Below, piece by piece: positions 54,805 through 63,101 of a stretch of DNA of 64,000 bases. Position 1 is the stretch's first letter. Each line of letters begins with the position of its first letter. A program made the translations under genes and the position numbers. The notes below the pieces were generated by a model. That model was given only the letters and a program-made list of their open reading frames with translations. It had not been told where the DNA came from and ran no database searches. Source of the stretch: Sphingobacterium olei. GTDB taxonomy: Bacteria > Bacteroidota > Bacteroidia > Sphingobacteriales > Sphingobacteriaceae. Where the stretch lies: the NCBI RefSeq assembly GCF_005048855.1, contig NZ_SUME01000009.1:62001-126000 (forward strand). Reading direction: 5' to 3'.

Positions 54805-54841
54805 AAAAAAAAGGATACCCCCCAAGTGGATATCCTTTTTT
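54805..54841 (-). terminator. Terminator of the tRNA-Asp cluster
   Basis: An A-rich arm with GGATA and its complement TATCC plus T run flank a C-rich loop. Transcribed leftward it ends in a U-run. It begins 5 nt after the last tRNA-Asp. Confidence 0.8.
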
Positions 54842-54845
54842 GAGG

Positions 54846-54919
54846 CGGTCTGGACGGGACTCGAACCCGCGACCCCATGCGTGACAGGCATGTATTCTAA
54901 CCAGCTGAACTACCAGACC
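54846..54919 (-). tRNA. tRNA-Asp (anticodon GTC), copy A
   Basis: A 74-nt cloverleaf with acceptor GGTCTGG/CCAGACC, discriminator G, anticodon stem CATGC/GCATG, and loop CTGTCAC with anticodon GTC. It is the last of three apparently identical tandem copies on the minus strand and is followed by a terminator. Confidence 0.95.
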
Positions 54920-54946
54920 TAAGATTTAATTGTTAAAAGAGATTAG

Positions 54947-55020
54947 CGGTCTGGACGGGACTCGAACCCGCGACCCCATGCGTGACAGGCATGTATTCTA
55001 ACCAGCTGAACTACCAGACC
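54947..55020 (-). tRNA. tRNA-Asp (anticodon GTC), copy B
   Basis: Same 74-nt sequence as its two neighbours as far as I can compare by eye. Spacer to copy A is 27 nt, and to copy C 57 nt. The spacers differ from each other, so the units are not one extended tandem repeat. Confidence 0.95.
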
Positions 55021-55077
55021 TAAAATCTTTTAATCTTTTTAAGAACGTTTGAAAGCTAAATCTTTCTTTTTTTGAAG

Positions 55078-55151
55078 CGGTCTGGACGGGACTCGAACCC
55101 GCGACCCCATGCGTGACAGGCATGTATTCTAACCAGCTGAACTACCAGACC
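55078..55151 (-). tRNA. tRNA-Asp (anticodon GTC), copy C
   Basis: First copy in the direction of transcription, with the same acceptor stem, anticodon loop and T-arm. A TATATTTG box (55184-55177 on the minus strand) lies 25 nt upstream. Confidence 0.95.
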
Positions 55152-55176
55152 TCAACCCTTCTTGTTAGAAGGTGTG

Positions 55177-55184
55177 CAAATATA
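55177..55184 (-). promoter_or_regulatory. -7 box of the tRNA-Asp cluster
   Basis: TATATTTG on the minus strand matches TAnnTTTG and sits 25 nt before copy C, a spacing like that of the tRNA-Leu promoter. No TTG at 19-20 nt is seen, so only the -7 part is supported. Confidence 0.5.
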
Positions 55185-55225
55185 GCGCTATTTTCCAATA
55201 AACCTAAATTTTTTTGAAAAAAATC

Positions 55226-56299
55226 TTAGTCTACGGTGCCGTCTTTCATCTTTTCTGCATTCTCGGCAAACTGTAATGCATCGATAATATCCTGAATATC
55301 ACCATCCAAAATAGCCGGCAAATTGTATGTTGTCAATCCAATTCTGTGCTCTGTAAATCTTCCTTGAGGGAAATTATAGGTACGAATTTTTGCAGAACGA
55401 TCGCCCGTCGAAACCAATGTTTTTCTCCGAGCTGCAATATCGCCATTCTTTTTATTCAGTTCGATTTCATAAAGTTTGGTACGAAGCATTTCCATGGCCA
55501 GTTCACGGTTCGCTAATTGAGAACGTTCCACCTGACAGACGACCACGATTCCAGACGGTTTGTGTGTCAATTGTACTTTAGTTTCTACTTTGTTGACATT
55601 TTGTCCACCAGCTCCACCGGAACGGGATGTCTGCAACTCAACATCAGCTGGGTTGATCTCCACATCTACTTCTTCAGCTTCGGGTAAAACCGCAACAGAA
55701 GCAGCAGAGGTATGCACACGACCTTGTGTTTCGGTATCTGGAACACGTTGTACACGGTGCACTCCTGATTCATATTTTAGCTGGCCGTAAACATCTTCAC
55801 CGATTACCTTCAAAATTACTTCTTTGTAACCACCAGAAGTCCCTTCTGTTACATCCATTACTTCATTTCGCCAACCTTTAGTTTCGAAAAATCGAGTATA
55901 CATGCGGTATAGGTCACCGGCAAATAAAGCCGCTTCATCACCTCCAGTACCGCCACGGATTTCAATTATCGCATTTTTAGCATCTTCCGGATCCTTAGGA
56001 ATAAGCATCAATCGTATCTCGTCTTCTTTTTCTTCCTTTTGAACGAAAAGGAGATCCTGCTCTTCTTTTGCCATCTCCCGAAGTTCCTGATCTTTTTCAT
56101 TGGAGAGGATATCTTTATTCGTGTCGATATTGCTAACGATATTTTTATAGATATGATATTGATCTACGATTTTGCCAAGATCTTTATATTCCTTATTTAA
56201 TTTGGCAAAACGCTTCATATCGTTGATGGTTTCCGGGTTGCTTAATTCAGCTTCCACCTCTTCCCATCGTTCTTTAATAGCTTGTAATTTTTCTAACAT
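55226..56299 (-). CDS. prfA: Peptide chain release factor 1
   Basis: Translation termination factor reading UAA and UAG, 357 residues, normal length. N-terminal helices precede the codon-recognition domain, which has the PxT tripeptide in HRVQRVPDTETQGRVHTSAA (Pro-Asp-Thr), distinguishing it from RF2 (SPF). The GGQ motif that triggers peptidyl-tRNA hydrolysis is in RSGGAGGQNVNKVETKVQL. The C-terminal helix matches the family. It is monocistronic next to the tRNA-Asp cluster. In many bacteria hemK/prmC follows prfA; here it does not. Confidence 0.97.
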   Translation of the reverse strand: MLEKLQAIKERWEEVEAELSNPETINDMKRFAKLNKEYKDLGKIVDQYHIYKNIVSNIDTNKDILSNEKDQELREMAKEEQDLLFVQKEEKEDEIRLMLIPKDPEDAKNAIIEIRGGTGGDEAALFAGDLYRMYTRFFETKGWRNEVMDVTEGTSGGYKEVILKVIGEDVYGQLKYESGVHRVQRVPDTETQGRVHTSAASVAVLPEAEEVDVEINPADVELQTSRSGGAGGQNVNKVETKVQLTHKPSGIVVVCQVERSQLANRELAMEMLRTKLYEIELNKKNGDIAARRKTLVSTGDRSAKIRTYNFPQGRFTEHRIGLTTYNLPAILDGDIQDIIDALQFAENAEKMKDGTVD

Positions 56300-56379
56300 A
56301 ATACTTTAACTAGGGGGCATATAAGCCCATTAGGGTGTACAAAAGTACTTAAAATTTATGTTATAGAAAGAAGTAATTT

Positions 56380-56709
56380 CTAATGGCTTGAAACGACTTT
56401 AAGTCCCACGATAGAGGCTATTAAAGTGAAAATAAAAAATATTCTCCAAAAGTCCGCAGGCTCTTTAAAGAAGATTATACCCATCAATACTGTTCCTACG
56501 GCGCCAATCCCTGTCCATACGGCATAGGCTGTTCCCAGTGGTAATGTTTGTGTCGCCTTAATCAATAAGACCATACTGACAAATAAGGAAATAATAAACC
56601 CTCCGTACCAAAGATACATTATGGAACCCGAACTTTCTTTCGCTTTACCAAGACATGTCGTAAAACCAACTTCAAATAATCCTGCAACAATTAGTATAAT
56701 CCAATTCAT
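56380..56709 (-). CDS. Small multidrug resistance (SMR) exporter, SugE/Gdx-like
   Basis: Four-helix inner-membrane exporter of 109 residues from ATG 56709 (MNWIILIVAGLFE). The conserved membrane Glu is at residue 13. Motif LPLGTAYAVWTGIGAVGTVL in helix 3 and the late FFKEPADFWRIFFI are classic SMR. The Gdx/SugE branch exports guanidinium; EmrE-like members export cationic drugs. The motif TCLGKAKES leans to SugE, but this needs alignment. A longer frame (to 56793) overlaps the upstream regulator and is unlikely. No guanidine riboswitch is apparent in the 67-nt gap. Confidence 0.88.
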   Translation of the reverse strand: MNWIILIVAGLFEVGFTTCLGKAKESSGSIMYLWYGGFIISLFVSMVLLIKATQTLPLGTAYAVWTGIGAVGTVLMGIIFFKEPADFWRIFFIFTLIASIVGLKVVSSH

Positions 56710-56776
56710 AATAAAAAATAATTTTGAACAAAGATCAGAAGATTTCAGGCAATAACTTTTTACAAATGTTAAAAAA

Positions 56777-57340
56777 TCAGCGTGTATTTGCACGAATTCG
56801 ACTTAGCGTAACTTGCGTAACACCTAAATAAGAAGCTATGAATCCCAATTTCACACGATTGGTAATATTAGATTCTTTCCGAATTAAATCCTGATATCGC
56901 TCAGAAGCTGTTTTAAAGAGCTTTTGCATTAATCGCTCCTCAATTTTGAGGATTTCAAATTCAGCCAATTTTCTGCCCCAATTCGCGATCGCGGTGGAGT
57001 TCTCATAAAGATCTTGAAGGCTGGCAATTTCTATTCGGGTCATGATAGATGTTTCAAGCGCTTCGATATTTTCATATCCTCGCGTGCCGTAAACGTAATT
57101 GTTTAACGAAATCATCGCTTCACCTGGAAACGAAAAGGCAAGGATTATTTCTATATCAGCCTTATGATAATATATACGACAGATGCCCTCCTGCAAAAAG
57201 TAAATGTATTTCGACGGCTTGTCTGCCTCAATAAAGACGGTGTTTTTTGACACCTGAACTGTTTCAGAGAGGGAAAGAAGGTTTTGTAAATCTTCTTTTT
57301 TCAATGGGTGGATATGCCGGACAATATCTACGAATTCCAT
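56777..57340 (-). CDS. Crp/Fnr-family transcriptional regulator
   Basis: A 187-residue regulator (start MEFVDIVRHIHPLKKED at 57340). The beta-roll domain runs about 15-110 (FIEADKPSKYIYFLQEGICR), and the C-terminal winged helix has recognition segment LGFIASYLGVTQVTLSRIRA. No Cys cluster for an iron-sulfur site. It overlaps the end of the LpxH-like gene by 13 nt and is 67 nt upstream of the SMR exporter, so it probably controls that exporter. A second Crp/Fnr paralogue precedes pirin at 51929-52501. Confidence 0.9.
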   Translation of the reverse strand: MEFVDIVRHIHPLKKEDLQNLLSLSETVQVSKNTVFIEADKPSKYIYFLQEGICRIYYHKADIEIILAFSFPGEAMISLNNYVYGTRGYENIEALETSIMTRIEIASLQDLYENSTAIANWGRKLAEFEILKIEERLMQKLFKTASERYQDLIRKESNITNRVKLGFIASYLGVTQVTLSRIRANTR

Positions 57341-58077
57341 TTTTCCAATCGTAATTCTTCCCCATCCCATACGGCATAGGTTGAATAGTTAATCCACTCC
57401 CCTAAATTAATTATCTGCGTATTATCGCTTAATTTAATATCATACGGAAAATGGCGATGTCCAAAGATCAGATAATCGTAATGCTTTTTTTTGAGCAGCT
57501 CCTTTCCATACTGAATAAGCCATTCGTTTTCCTCTCCGAGAAATTTTTCCTCTGCGTTGCTAGCGGCTCTGCTGTGCTTAGACCAGCGCTGTGCTATTCC
57601 GATTCCCAAATTAGGGTGAAGTCGCGCAAAAAGCCATTGACAGGCTGTACTTCGAAAGATTTTTTTCAGGAACTTATATTTGCGGTCGCCAGGCCCAAGT
57701 CCGTCACCGTGATGAATATAGAAATTCTTTCCGTTGAGACTTAACTCTAATTCATCCGAAATAATGGTCGCTCCTAATTCCTGCTCTAAATAACCAAACA
57801 TCCACATGTCATGATTGCCTTTAAAGAACATAATTTTAACACCTAGATCGGCTAATTCAGCCAGCTTACCTAAGAAACGAATATAGCCTTTTGGAACGAC
57901 CGTGGCGTATTCAAACCAAAAATCAAAAATATCACCTACCAAATATAATTCCGCTGCATTAGATTTAATGAAATCCAGCCAGGAGATAATGTTTCGTTCC
58001 CTGGATACGGACGATTCTTTGGGAAAAGACCCTAGATGGAAATCTGATGCAAAATATATGTGGTTGCGTATAGTCAT
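57328..58077 (-). CDS. UDP-2,3-diacylglucosamine diphosphatase (LpxH-like)
   Basis: Metallophosphoesterase of 249 residues from ATG 58077 (MTIRNHIYFASDFHLG). Metal-binding motifs are in canonical order: SDFHLG (Asp/His), GDIFDFW, FKGNHDMW, HHGDGLGPGD, and GHRHFPYD. The pattern and size match LpxH, which makes lipid X from UDP-2,3-diacyl-GlcN in lipid A synthesis on the inner face of the inner membrane. Its 3' end overlaps the Crp/Fnr gene. A longer frame to 58152 runs through the preceding hairpin and is unlikely. Confidence 0.9.
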   Translation of the reverse strand: MTIRNHIYFASDFHLGSFPKESSVSRERNIISWLDFIKSNAAELYLVGDIFDFWFEYATVVPKGYIRFLGKLAELADLGVKIMFFKGNHDMWMFGYLEQELGATIISDELELSLNGKNFYIHHGDGLGPGDRKYKFLKKIFRSTACQWLFARLHPNLGIGIAQRWSKHSRAASNAEEKFLGEENEWLIQYGKELLKKKHYDYLIFGHRHFPYDIKLSDNTQIINLGEWINYSTYAVWDGEELRLEKWNS

Positions 58078-58137
58078 CTTTGCGAAGCTAGACAATTGCC
58101 GCGAATTTTCAAACTTTGGAACGAGGCAGGACATAAC

Positions 58138-58176
58138 AAAGAAGAACCTCAAGGTGTATTCTTGAGGCTCTTCTTT
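58138..58176 (-). terminator. Probable terminator of the GH2 gene
   Basis: A near-perfect 16-bp stem (AAAGAAGAACCTCAAG with CTTGAGGCTCTTCTTT, one mismatch) 21 nt after the GH2 stop codon. The U-run in the leftward direction is short. Confidence 0.65.
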
Positions 58177-58197
58177 GCTGTTTATTATTACACCACT

Positions 58198-61100
58198 TTA
58201 TTCGGCCATAACAGCAAATTCGGCTCCCGATGCAAAGTCTTGTCCGTTTTGCGAGCTTAACGCCGTAAATCGAATAAAACGTCCTTTAAAAGCTTTGTCC
58301 AGAACAACGGATTTAGGTTTAGGATTATTTTCAAAACGCCCTTCATTAACCGGATCACCCCAATTTTTCCCATCGGTACTTACATACAGTTTATATTCTT
58401 TGATGTTGCCGTTGGGACCGTCCTGTCTCGGTGTATACGTAAATCCTTTGATTGTTTTCACATCACCAGCATCAAAATCCACCCAATGCGGGTATTGTGC
58501 CACTGTTACCGAGTACATCGTGTGCCATATCGTAGACAAATCGCCATCAACCATATGCGACGCATTCCCCTCTCCCCTTTCTTCACTCGAGGAGAAAACA
58601 ACTGTCATCGGAATACTTTCGATCTTCTCAAAATCAAATGAAACGGTTAACTTTTCGTTCTCTTTGAGCCAAGCAGCAACTTTTCCTCCACTACGTAGAT
58701 TGAAAGGAGAAGTATATAAGCGTGGCTTGTCGTTACCTATAGCATAATAGATCGCCGCATCATCTTTCTCTGTAGAGATACTGATATCTCCATTACGACT
58801 GCGCGACATCGTCAAGGGTCTATCGCCCGCAGGAGAGACACCTGCTTTCGCCGTACAATCATTTTCCTTAACGGGTCGGATGATAAAGCCAAGAGTATGC
58901 ACGTCCGCTTTTACGCGATCTTTTTCCAAAGGTGGGCCTTGACCGCAACTATTTCCTCCCAGTCCAGTTACGGCAGCATTTAAGTATAAATGCGTACCCG
59001 TGCTTTTTGGAAGTTGATACGTATGAGGAGCTAATGACATTTCCAATTCACTCCATGGCAATGCTGAAGTCGCCATCTGTTTGTTGGCAATAAAAATGGC
59101 ACCATTACCGGAACCGTCTGTCAACGAACACCAACGTACGTCCTCCCTATTCCCTGTACTTTGTGGATTAGGCCAAGCTACATATTGCTCTTGCACCGTA
59201 CTCTTGTACAATTCGATGGATTGTGCTGTTTTACGATCCGCGTAGTTGTTTACCGGTCCACGTCCGTAATACTGAAAATTGCCATAGTTCTCGGGAACTT
59301 GCAATGTATAACCAATATGAGGCAATACCAAAGCGGCATTATTAGAAGTAATACTGGATTGCAGCTCAATAGATCCATCGCGATAAACAGTCCAGATCTG
59401 AGTGGCAGTAAATTTAAAATCTCCGCTACCAAACGGTCTATCGGTATGCTCGGTGATGGTATAGGTTCCGGAACTCCCTCCACGTATAGTCGCACCGTTT
59501 GGTGCCTGAGACTCCACATTAAACGATAAAACTACTGAACCATCCGGTTTGGCATATGTATTAGTCGAAAGGGCTTTATGCTTCAGGTTGTGAAGACCTT
59601 TTTCGAACCACTGCTGATAAGCCCAGTTATCGTTGTCTAACGGCGCTCTTAAAGCATCCAATTTAGGACCTTCCCCGTCACGGATAATTTGTTCGTTGCC
59701 ATACGTCAAACTGTAAATCGTACCGGTCCGTGTATCAAATCTTACCGTAAATCCGTCGCCCTTAACTGTTTTGAAATCACCCTCCGAACTGATTTTGATA
59801 ATTCCTCCTTTTGCTACTGCAGAAACCAACGGTCGATTCTCCGCCTCTTTCACGAGCAACTGTTCTTCCATTTGTACAAAACCTTTTTTAGCCCAAAACT
59901 TATCCTTAGATAATAAGAATTGAATTTTCACAAAGTATTCAGACTGTGGATCCAATGCTGAAAAATCAAACGGTACGGTATACAACTTTCTTTCACGAGC
60001 TCCAGCCAAATTACCATTCGCCGAGAAAGTTGTGCTTTTCTCTATTTCGACACCATCCTTATACAAGGACCATTGAAGAGTGTAGTCACTGAGAGAAACG
60101 AAATAGTTTTTGTTGAAGATCTCTATCTTCCCTTGTTTTATATCCACAGCACGCACATCAACATTTTGATACACCTTTTTCACCTCATAGTACTGCGGCT
60201 TCGGGGTCATGTCTGCGAATAAGAGTCCGTTCATCACAAACGTACCGTCATTCGGTTTGTCACCAAAATCTCCCCCATATGCCAGGTACTTTTCGCCCGT
60301 CGTCTTATCATAATAATACATTGATTGGTCGATCCAATCCCAGATTGCACCACCCATAAAGTAATTTGTCGATTCAATAGCTTCCCAATAGTCAACTAGA
60401 TTTCCCGCTGCGTTACCCATCGAATGCGCGTATTCCGAAATATGAAAGGGATATTTGATCTTATAGGTCCCTTTCACCGCTCCACGTACCCAATCGATTG
60501 AGGGGTATTGATTCGACCCCATATCGACAATACTATTATTACGTTCATACTGCACGGGACGCGATGTATCAATCTGTTTGATCGCCTCATAGGCTGCTAC
60601 AAAATTCTTTCCCGGACCAGCTTCATTACCTAAAGACCATATAACTACCGACGGATCGTTGATTGTTGCATGCACCATCTCGACATTTCGCGCGACATGT
60701 GCATTCCGCCACTCTACCGGGTGCGAGAGAGATGCATCTCCATAGTAATATTGATGACTTTCTATATTTGCCTCATCTTCCAAGTAGATACCGTACTTGT
60801 TACACAAGTAGTACCAATATGGATCATCGGGATAATGCGAATTTCGTACGTGGTTAATGTTAGCCCGCTTCATCAACTTGATTTCGTTCTCCATTTGTTC
60901 ACGAGAGATGACCTTGCCCGTTTCCGGATTTGTTTCATGGCGATTTACTCCTTTCAACTTCACCGCTTTACCATTGATATAAAAATAGCGGCCTGCCAGT
61001 CCAAATTCGTCGTCTTCAGCCTTCGTATCTTTAATCTCTACTTTCCGGAACCCAACAACCACCGAAACGGTCTCTATCGTACGGTTTTTATTATCTTTCA

Positions 61101-62253
61101 GTTCGCCGACCAAAGTATAGCGGTACGGACGCTCTGCCGACCATTTATGGGGAGAGCTAAGCGGGAATATTACTTCTGCTGAAGTAGAACTTCCGGCTTT
61201 TATCTCTTTCGCAGTAGCCACTACAGTAGCCGATCCTACAGCGGTATTATTATCACCATACAATTCATTTGCATAGAGACTGTATACCATCTTATAATCT
61301 TTTGCATCCTTCTTATCGAGGTTTCGGATATCAGCTTTGATCTGTAATGATCCATTCTCATAATTCGCATCCAGATCAGGAATAGCGATCAGATCCCGAA
61401 CGTGAATTTTAGGTTTTGAGGTAAGGGAAACCGTACGGAATATACCAGGAAGTCGGAACATGTCCTGTGCTTCCAAAAAGGAGGCGTCAGAATTCCGATA
61501 CACCTCCAGTGCGATCGTATTTTCTCCGTTGTTAGTTAGATACGGCGTAATATCGAACGATGCCACATTTCGGGAATTCTTAGAAAACCCGACATACTTG
61601 CCATTTATCCATAAGTAGAAAAAAGAATCTACGCCGTCGAAATTGACGAATATAGCCCGCCCATCCCAAGAAGAAGGAACGGAAAAAGTACGCCGATATG
61701 ATCCCACTTCATTCCGATCACTATAGGTCGTCCAATGTGCCGGTGGTGTTCGCATTACGCCCCCGCGCCAATCGTCAACTTTTACGCTATGGTGAAATAT
61801 CACAGGCTGATTAACATAAATAGGTACGCCGTATTTCAATGAAGCGTCTTTTTGGATACCGAGAATATTCCAATTCATTGGCACTGGCACATCATCCCAA
61901 GAAGAGACGTCCTGTTTTGGATCATAGAAATTTTTCGGACGTTCTTCGGGAGTTTTTACCCAGTTAAATTTCCATGTTCCGTCGAGCGACATCCAATATT
62001 CACTGTTTTCAGGCAATACTTTGCGTGCATGCGCTACATCTTCGAATGAGAAAAAATAAGCTCGGGGTTGTTCTTTATTCAAGGATAAATCTTCAGGAGA
62101 TTCCCATTCCTTACCAGAAGGAGCTACTTCTCTCCCATACCGAAAACCTGCTAGTGATGAAGCTGCCTGTTGTGCATGTACTGAAAACGACATCGGCAAT
62201 AATGTTGCGATTAGAAGCGTTATTCGTTTAGGTATGGATCGTATCATATTCAA
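58198..62253 (-). CDS. GH2 beta-galactosidase with C-terminal accessory domains
   Basis: A large exported beta-galactosidase, 1351 residues against about 1024 in E. coli LacZ. After a signal peptide (about 1-27) come the jellyroll (TWKFNWVKTPEERP; NIALEV-like strands), the immunoglobulin-like domain, and the TIM barrel (LKGVNRHETNPETG; RNSHYPDDPYWYYLC) with acid/base Glu in SLGNEAGPG and nucleophile Glu in HISEYAHSMGN. The Bgal small-chain domain follows. Residues about 1130-1210 resemble a chitobiase-type C-terminal Ig fold (YYAIGNDKPRLYTSPFNLRS). The last about 130 residues form an F5/8-type C domain (MVDGDLSTIWHT; FIRFTALSSQNGQDFASGAE). A clear promoter lies 24 nt upstream. It probably degrades plant or host beta-galactosides. 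Confidence 0.94.
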   Translation of the reverse strand: MNMIRSIPKRITLLIATLLPMSFSVHAQQAASSLAGFRYGREVAPSGKEWESPEDLSLNKEQPRAYFFSFEDVAHARKVLPENSEYWMSLDGTWKFNWVKTPEERPKNFYDPKQDVSSWDDVPVPMNWNILGIQKDASLKYGVPIYVNQPVIFHHSVKVDDWRGGVMRTPPAHWTTYSDRNEVGSYRRTFSVPSSWDGRAIFVNFDGVDSFFYLWINGKYVGFSKNSRNVASFDITPYLTNNGENTIALEVYRNSDASFLEAQDMFRLPGIFRTVSLTSKPKIHVRDLIAIPDLDANYENGSLQIKADIRNLDKKDAKDYKMVYSLYANELYGDNNTAVGSATVVATAKEIKAGSSTSAEVIFPLSSPHKWSAERPYRYTLVGELKDNKNRTIETVSVVVGFRKVEIKDTKAEDDEFGLAGRYFYINGKAVKLKGVNRHETNPETGKVISREQMENEIKLMKRANINHVRNSHYPDDPYWYYLCNKYGIYLEDEANIESHQYYYGDASLSHPVEWRNAHVARNVEMVHATINDPSVVIWSLGNEAGPGKNFVAAYEAIKQIDTSRPVQYERNNSIVDMGSNQYPSIDWVRGAVKGTYKIKYPFHISEYAHSMGNAAGNLVDYWEAIESTNYFMGGAIWDWIDQSMYYYDKTTGEKYLAYGGDFGDKPNDGTFVMNGLLFADMTPKPQYYEVKKVYQNVDVRAVDIKQGKIEIFNKNYFVSLSDYTLQWSLYKDGVEIEKSTTFSANGNLAGARERKLYTVPFDFSALDPQSEYFVKIQFLLSKDKFWAKKGFVQMEEQLLVKEAENRPLVSAVAKGGIIKISSEGDFKTVKGDGFTVRFDTRTGTIYSLTYGNEQIIRDGEGPKLDALRAPLDNDNWAYQQWFEKGLHNLKHKALSTNTYAKPDGSVVLSFNVESQAPNGATIRGGSSGTYTITEHTDRPFGSGDFKFTATQIWTVYRDGSIELQSSITSNNAALVLPHIGYTLQVPENYGNFQYYGRGPVNNYADRKTAQSIELYKSTVQEQYVAWPNPQSTGNREDVRWCSLTDGSGNGAIFIANKQMATSALPWSELEMSLAPHTYQLPKSTGTHLYLNAAVTGLGGNSCGQGPPLEKDRVKADVHTLGFIIRPVKENDCTAKAGVSPAGDRPLTMSRSRNGDISISTEKDDAAIYYAIGNDKPRLYTSPFNLRSGGKVAAWLKENEKLTVSFDFEKIESIPMTVVFSSSEERGEGNASHMVDGDLSTIWHTMYSVTVAQYPHWVDFDAGDVKTIKGFTYTPRQDGPNGNIKEYKLYVSTDGKNWGDPVNEGRFENNPKPKSVVLDKAFKGRFIRFTALSSQNGQDFASGAEFAVMAE

Positions 62254-62276
62254 TAATTAAAATACATGGTAGATTG

Positions 62277-62306
62277 CAAAAATAAAAGCAATAAGCATAA
62301 CTACAA
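62277..62306 (-). promoter_or_regulatory. Promoter of the GH2 gene
   Basis: Minus strand: TTG (62306-62304), 19-nt spacer, TATTTTTG (62284-62277), matching the consensus exactly. The ATG at 62253 follows 24 nt later. Confidence 0.75.
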
Positions 62307-62425
62307 TACCCTTACTTCAATCATTCGATTGCGTAAAATACTTATATTAAAAAAGATACAAAGGGCAGCAGCAATCAGTTATTGAAAATTTTCGATTTTA
62401 TATCTTATATATCCAAAATAACTCC

Positions 62426-62433
62426 TACGTTTG
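62426..62433 (+). promoter_or_regulatory. Possible -7 box of the sigma-factor gene
   Basis: TACGTTTG fits TAnnTTTG and lies 69 nt before the GTG start at 62503. No TTG partner at 19-20 nt, so it is a half-site only. Confidence 0.4.
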
Positions 62434-62502
62434 ATTCAGGAATTTTCTTAAATTAAAATTTAACAAATCAGGGTTACTATTTGAATTTTAAGGTATTAAT
62501 AA

Positions 62503-63087
62503 GTGAGTAAGATAAGACAGATATTACCAAAAGAGATATCGGACCTTGAGATCATCGAGGGAGTCGCAAAAGGTGAAAGTAAAGCTATAAATACGATTTA
62601 TGCGCATTTCTTTCCTTCTGTTGCTCGTATGATAATCAATAATAACGGTTCGAACGAGGAAGCGAAAGATATCTTTCAAGAGGCCGTAATGGTATTGTAT
62701 GACCGTGTTACTCGACAAGATTTTGAGTTAAAAAGTAAACTAAAGACATTTTTATATGCCGTTAGTAGGAGGTTATGGTTAAAGCAGCTTAATCGAAAAG
62801 GAGCTTCTACTAATACCTCAGACATTTCTGATTATGAAGACATCCTTCATGTTGAAGAAGATATCGAAAGGCATGTAGACATTGAGACTAAGTTTACACA
62901 AATGGAAAGCTCGTTAGAGCAGCTGGGTGAGCCCTGTAAAACCATTTTGAATGACTTTTATATTGCGAACCTGTCTATGCAGGCTATCTGTGAAAAGTTT
63001 GGCTATACCAATACGGATAATGCCAAGACACAGAAATATAAATGTCTACAAAGACTTAAAAAGTTGTTTTTTAATAATACAGATTAA
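62503..63087 (+). CDS. RNA polymerase sigma-70-family (ECF-like) factor
   Basis: A 194-residue two-domain sigma factor. Region 2 spans about 25-90: AINTIYAHFFPSVARMIINN then EEAKDIFQEAVMVLYDRV, which binds the -10 element and the beta' coiled coil. Region 4 is about 140-190 (PCKTILNDFYIANLSMQAIC, TNTDNAKTQKYKCLQRLKKL). The start is GTG. It lies 14 nt upstream of a membrane protease gene whose cytoplasmic N-terminus looks like an anti-sigma segment, so the pair is likely one operon and one signalling unit. Confidence 0.88.
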   Translation: MSKIRQILPKEISDLEIIEGVAKGESKAINTIYAHFFPSVARMIINNNGSNEEAKDIFQEAVMVLYDRVTRQDFELKSKLKTFLYAVSRRLWLKQLNRKGASTNTSDISDYEDILHVEEDIERHVDIETKFTQMESSLEQLGEPCKTILNDFYIANLSMQAICEKFGYTNTDNAKTQKYKCLQRLKKLFFNNTD

Positions 63088-63101
63088 AAATAATAGCGAT
63101 C

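Noticed and set aside
54685..54891. Small minus-strand open frame reaching into tRNA-Asp
   Set aside because: It overlaps a tRNA and its terminator and has no plausible start context.
56640..56777. Guanidine riboswitch upstream of the SMR exporter
   Set aside because: The gap after the regulator is only 67 nt and shows no ACGA-rich paired structure typical of guanidine riboswitches.
59161..61182. Several plus-strand open frames inside the GH2 gene
   Set aside because: All are antisense to an intact 1351-residue enzyme and show no recognisable motifs.
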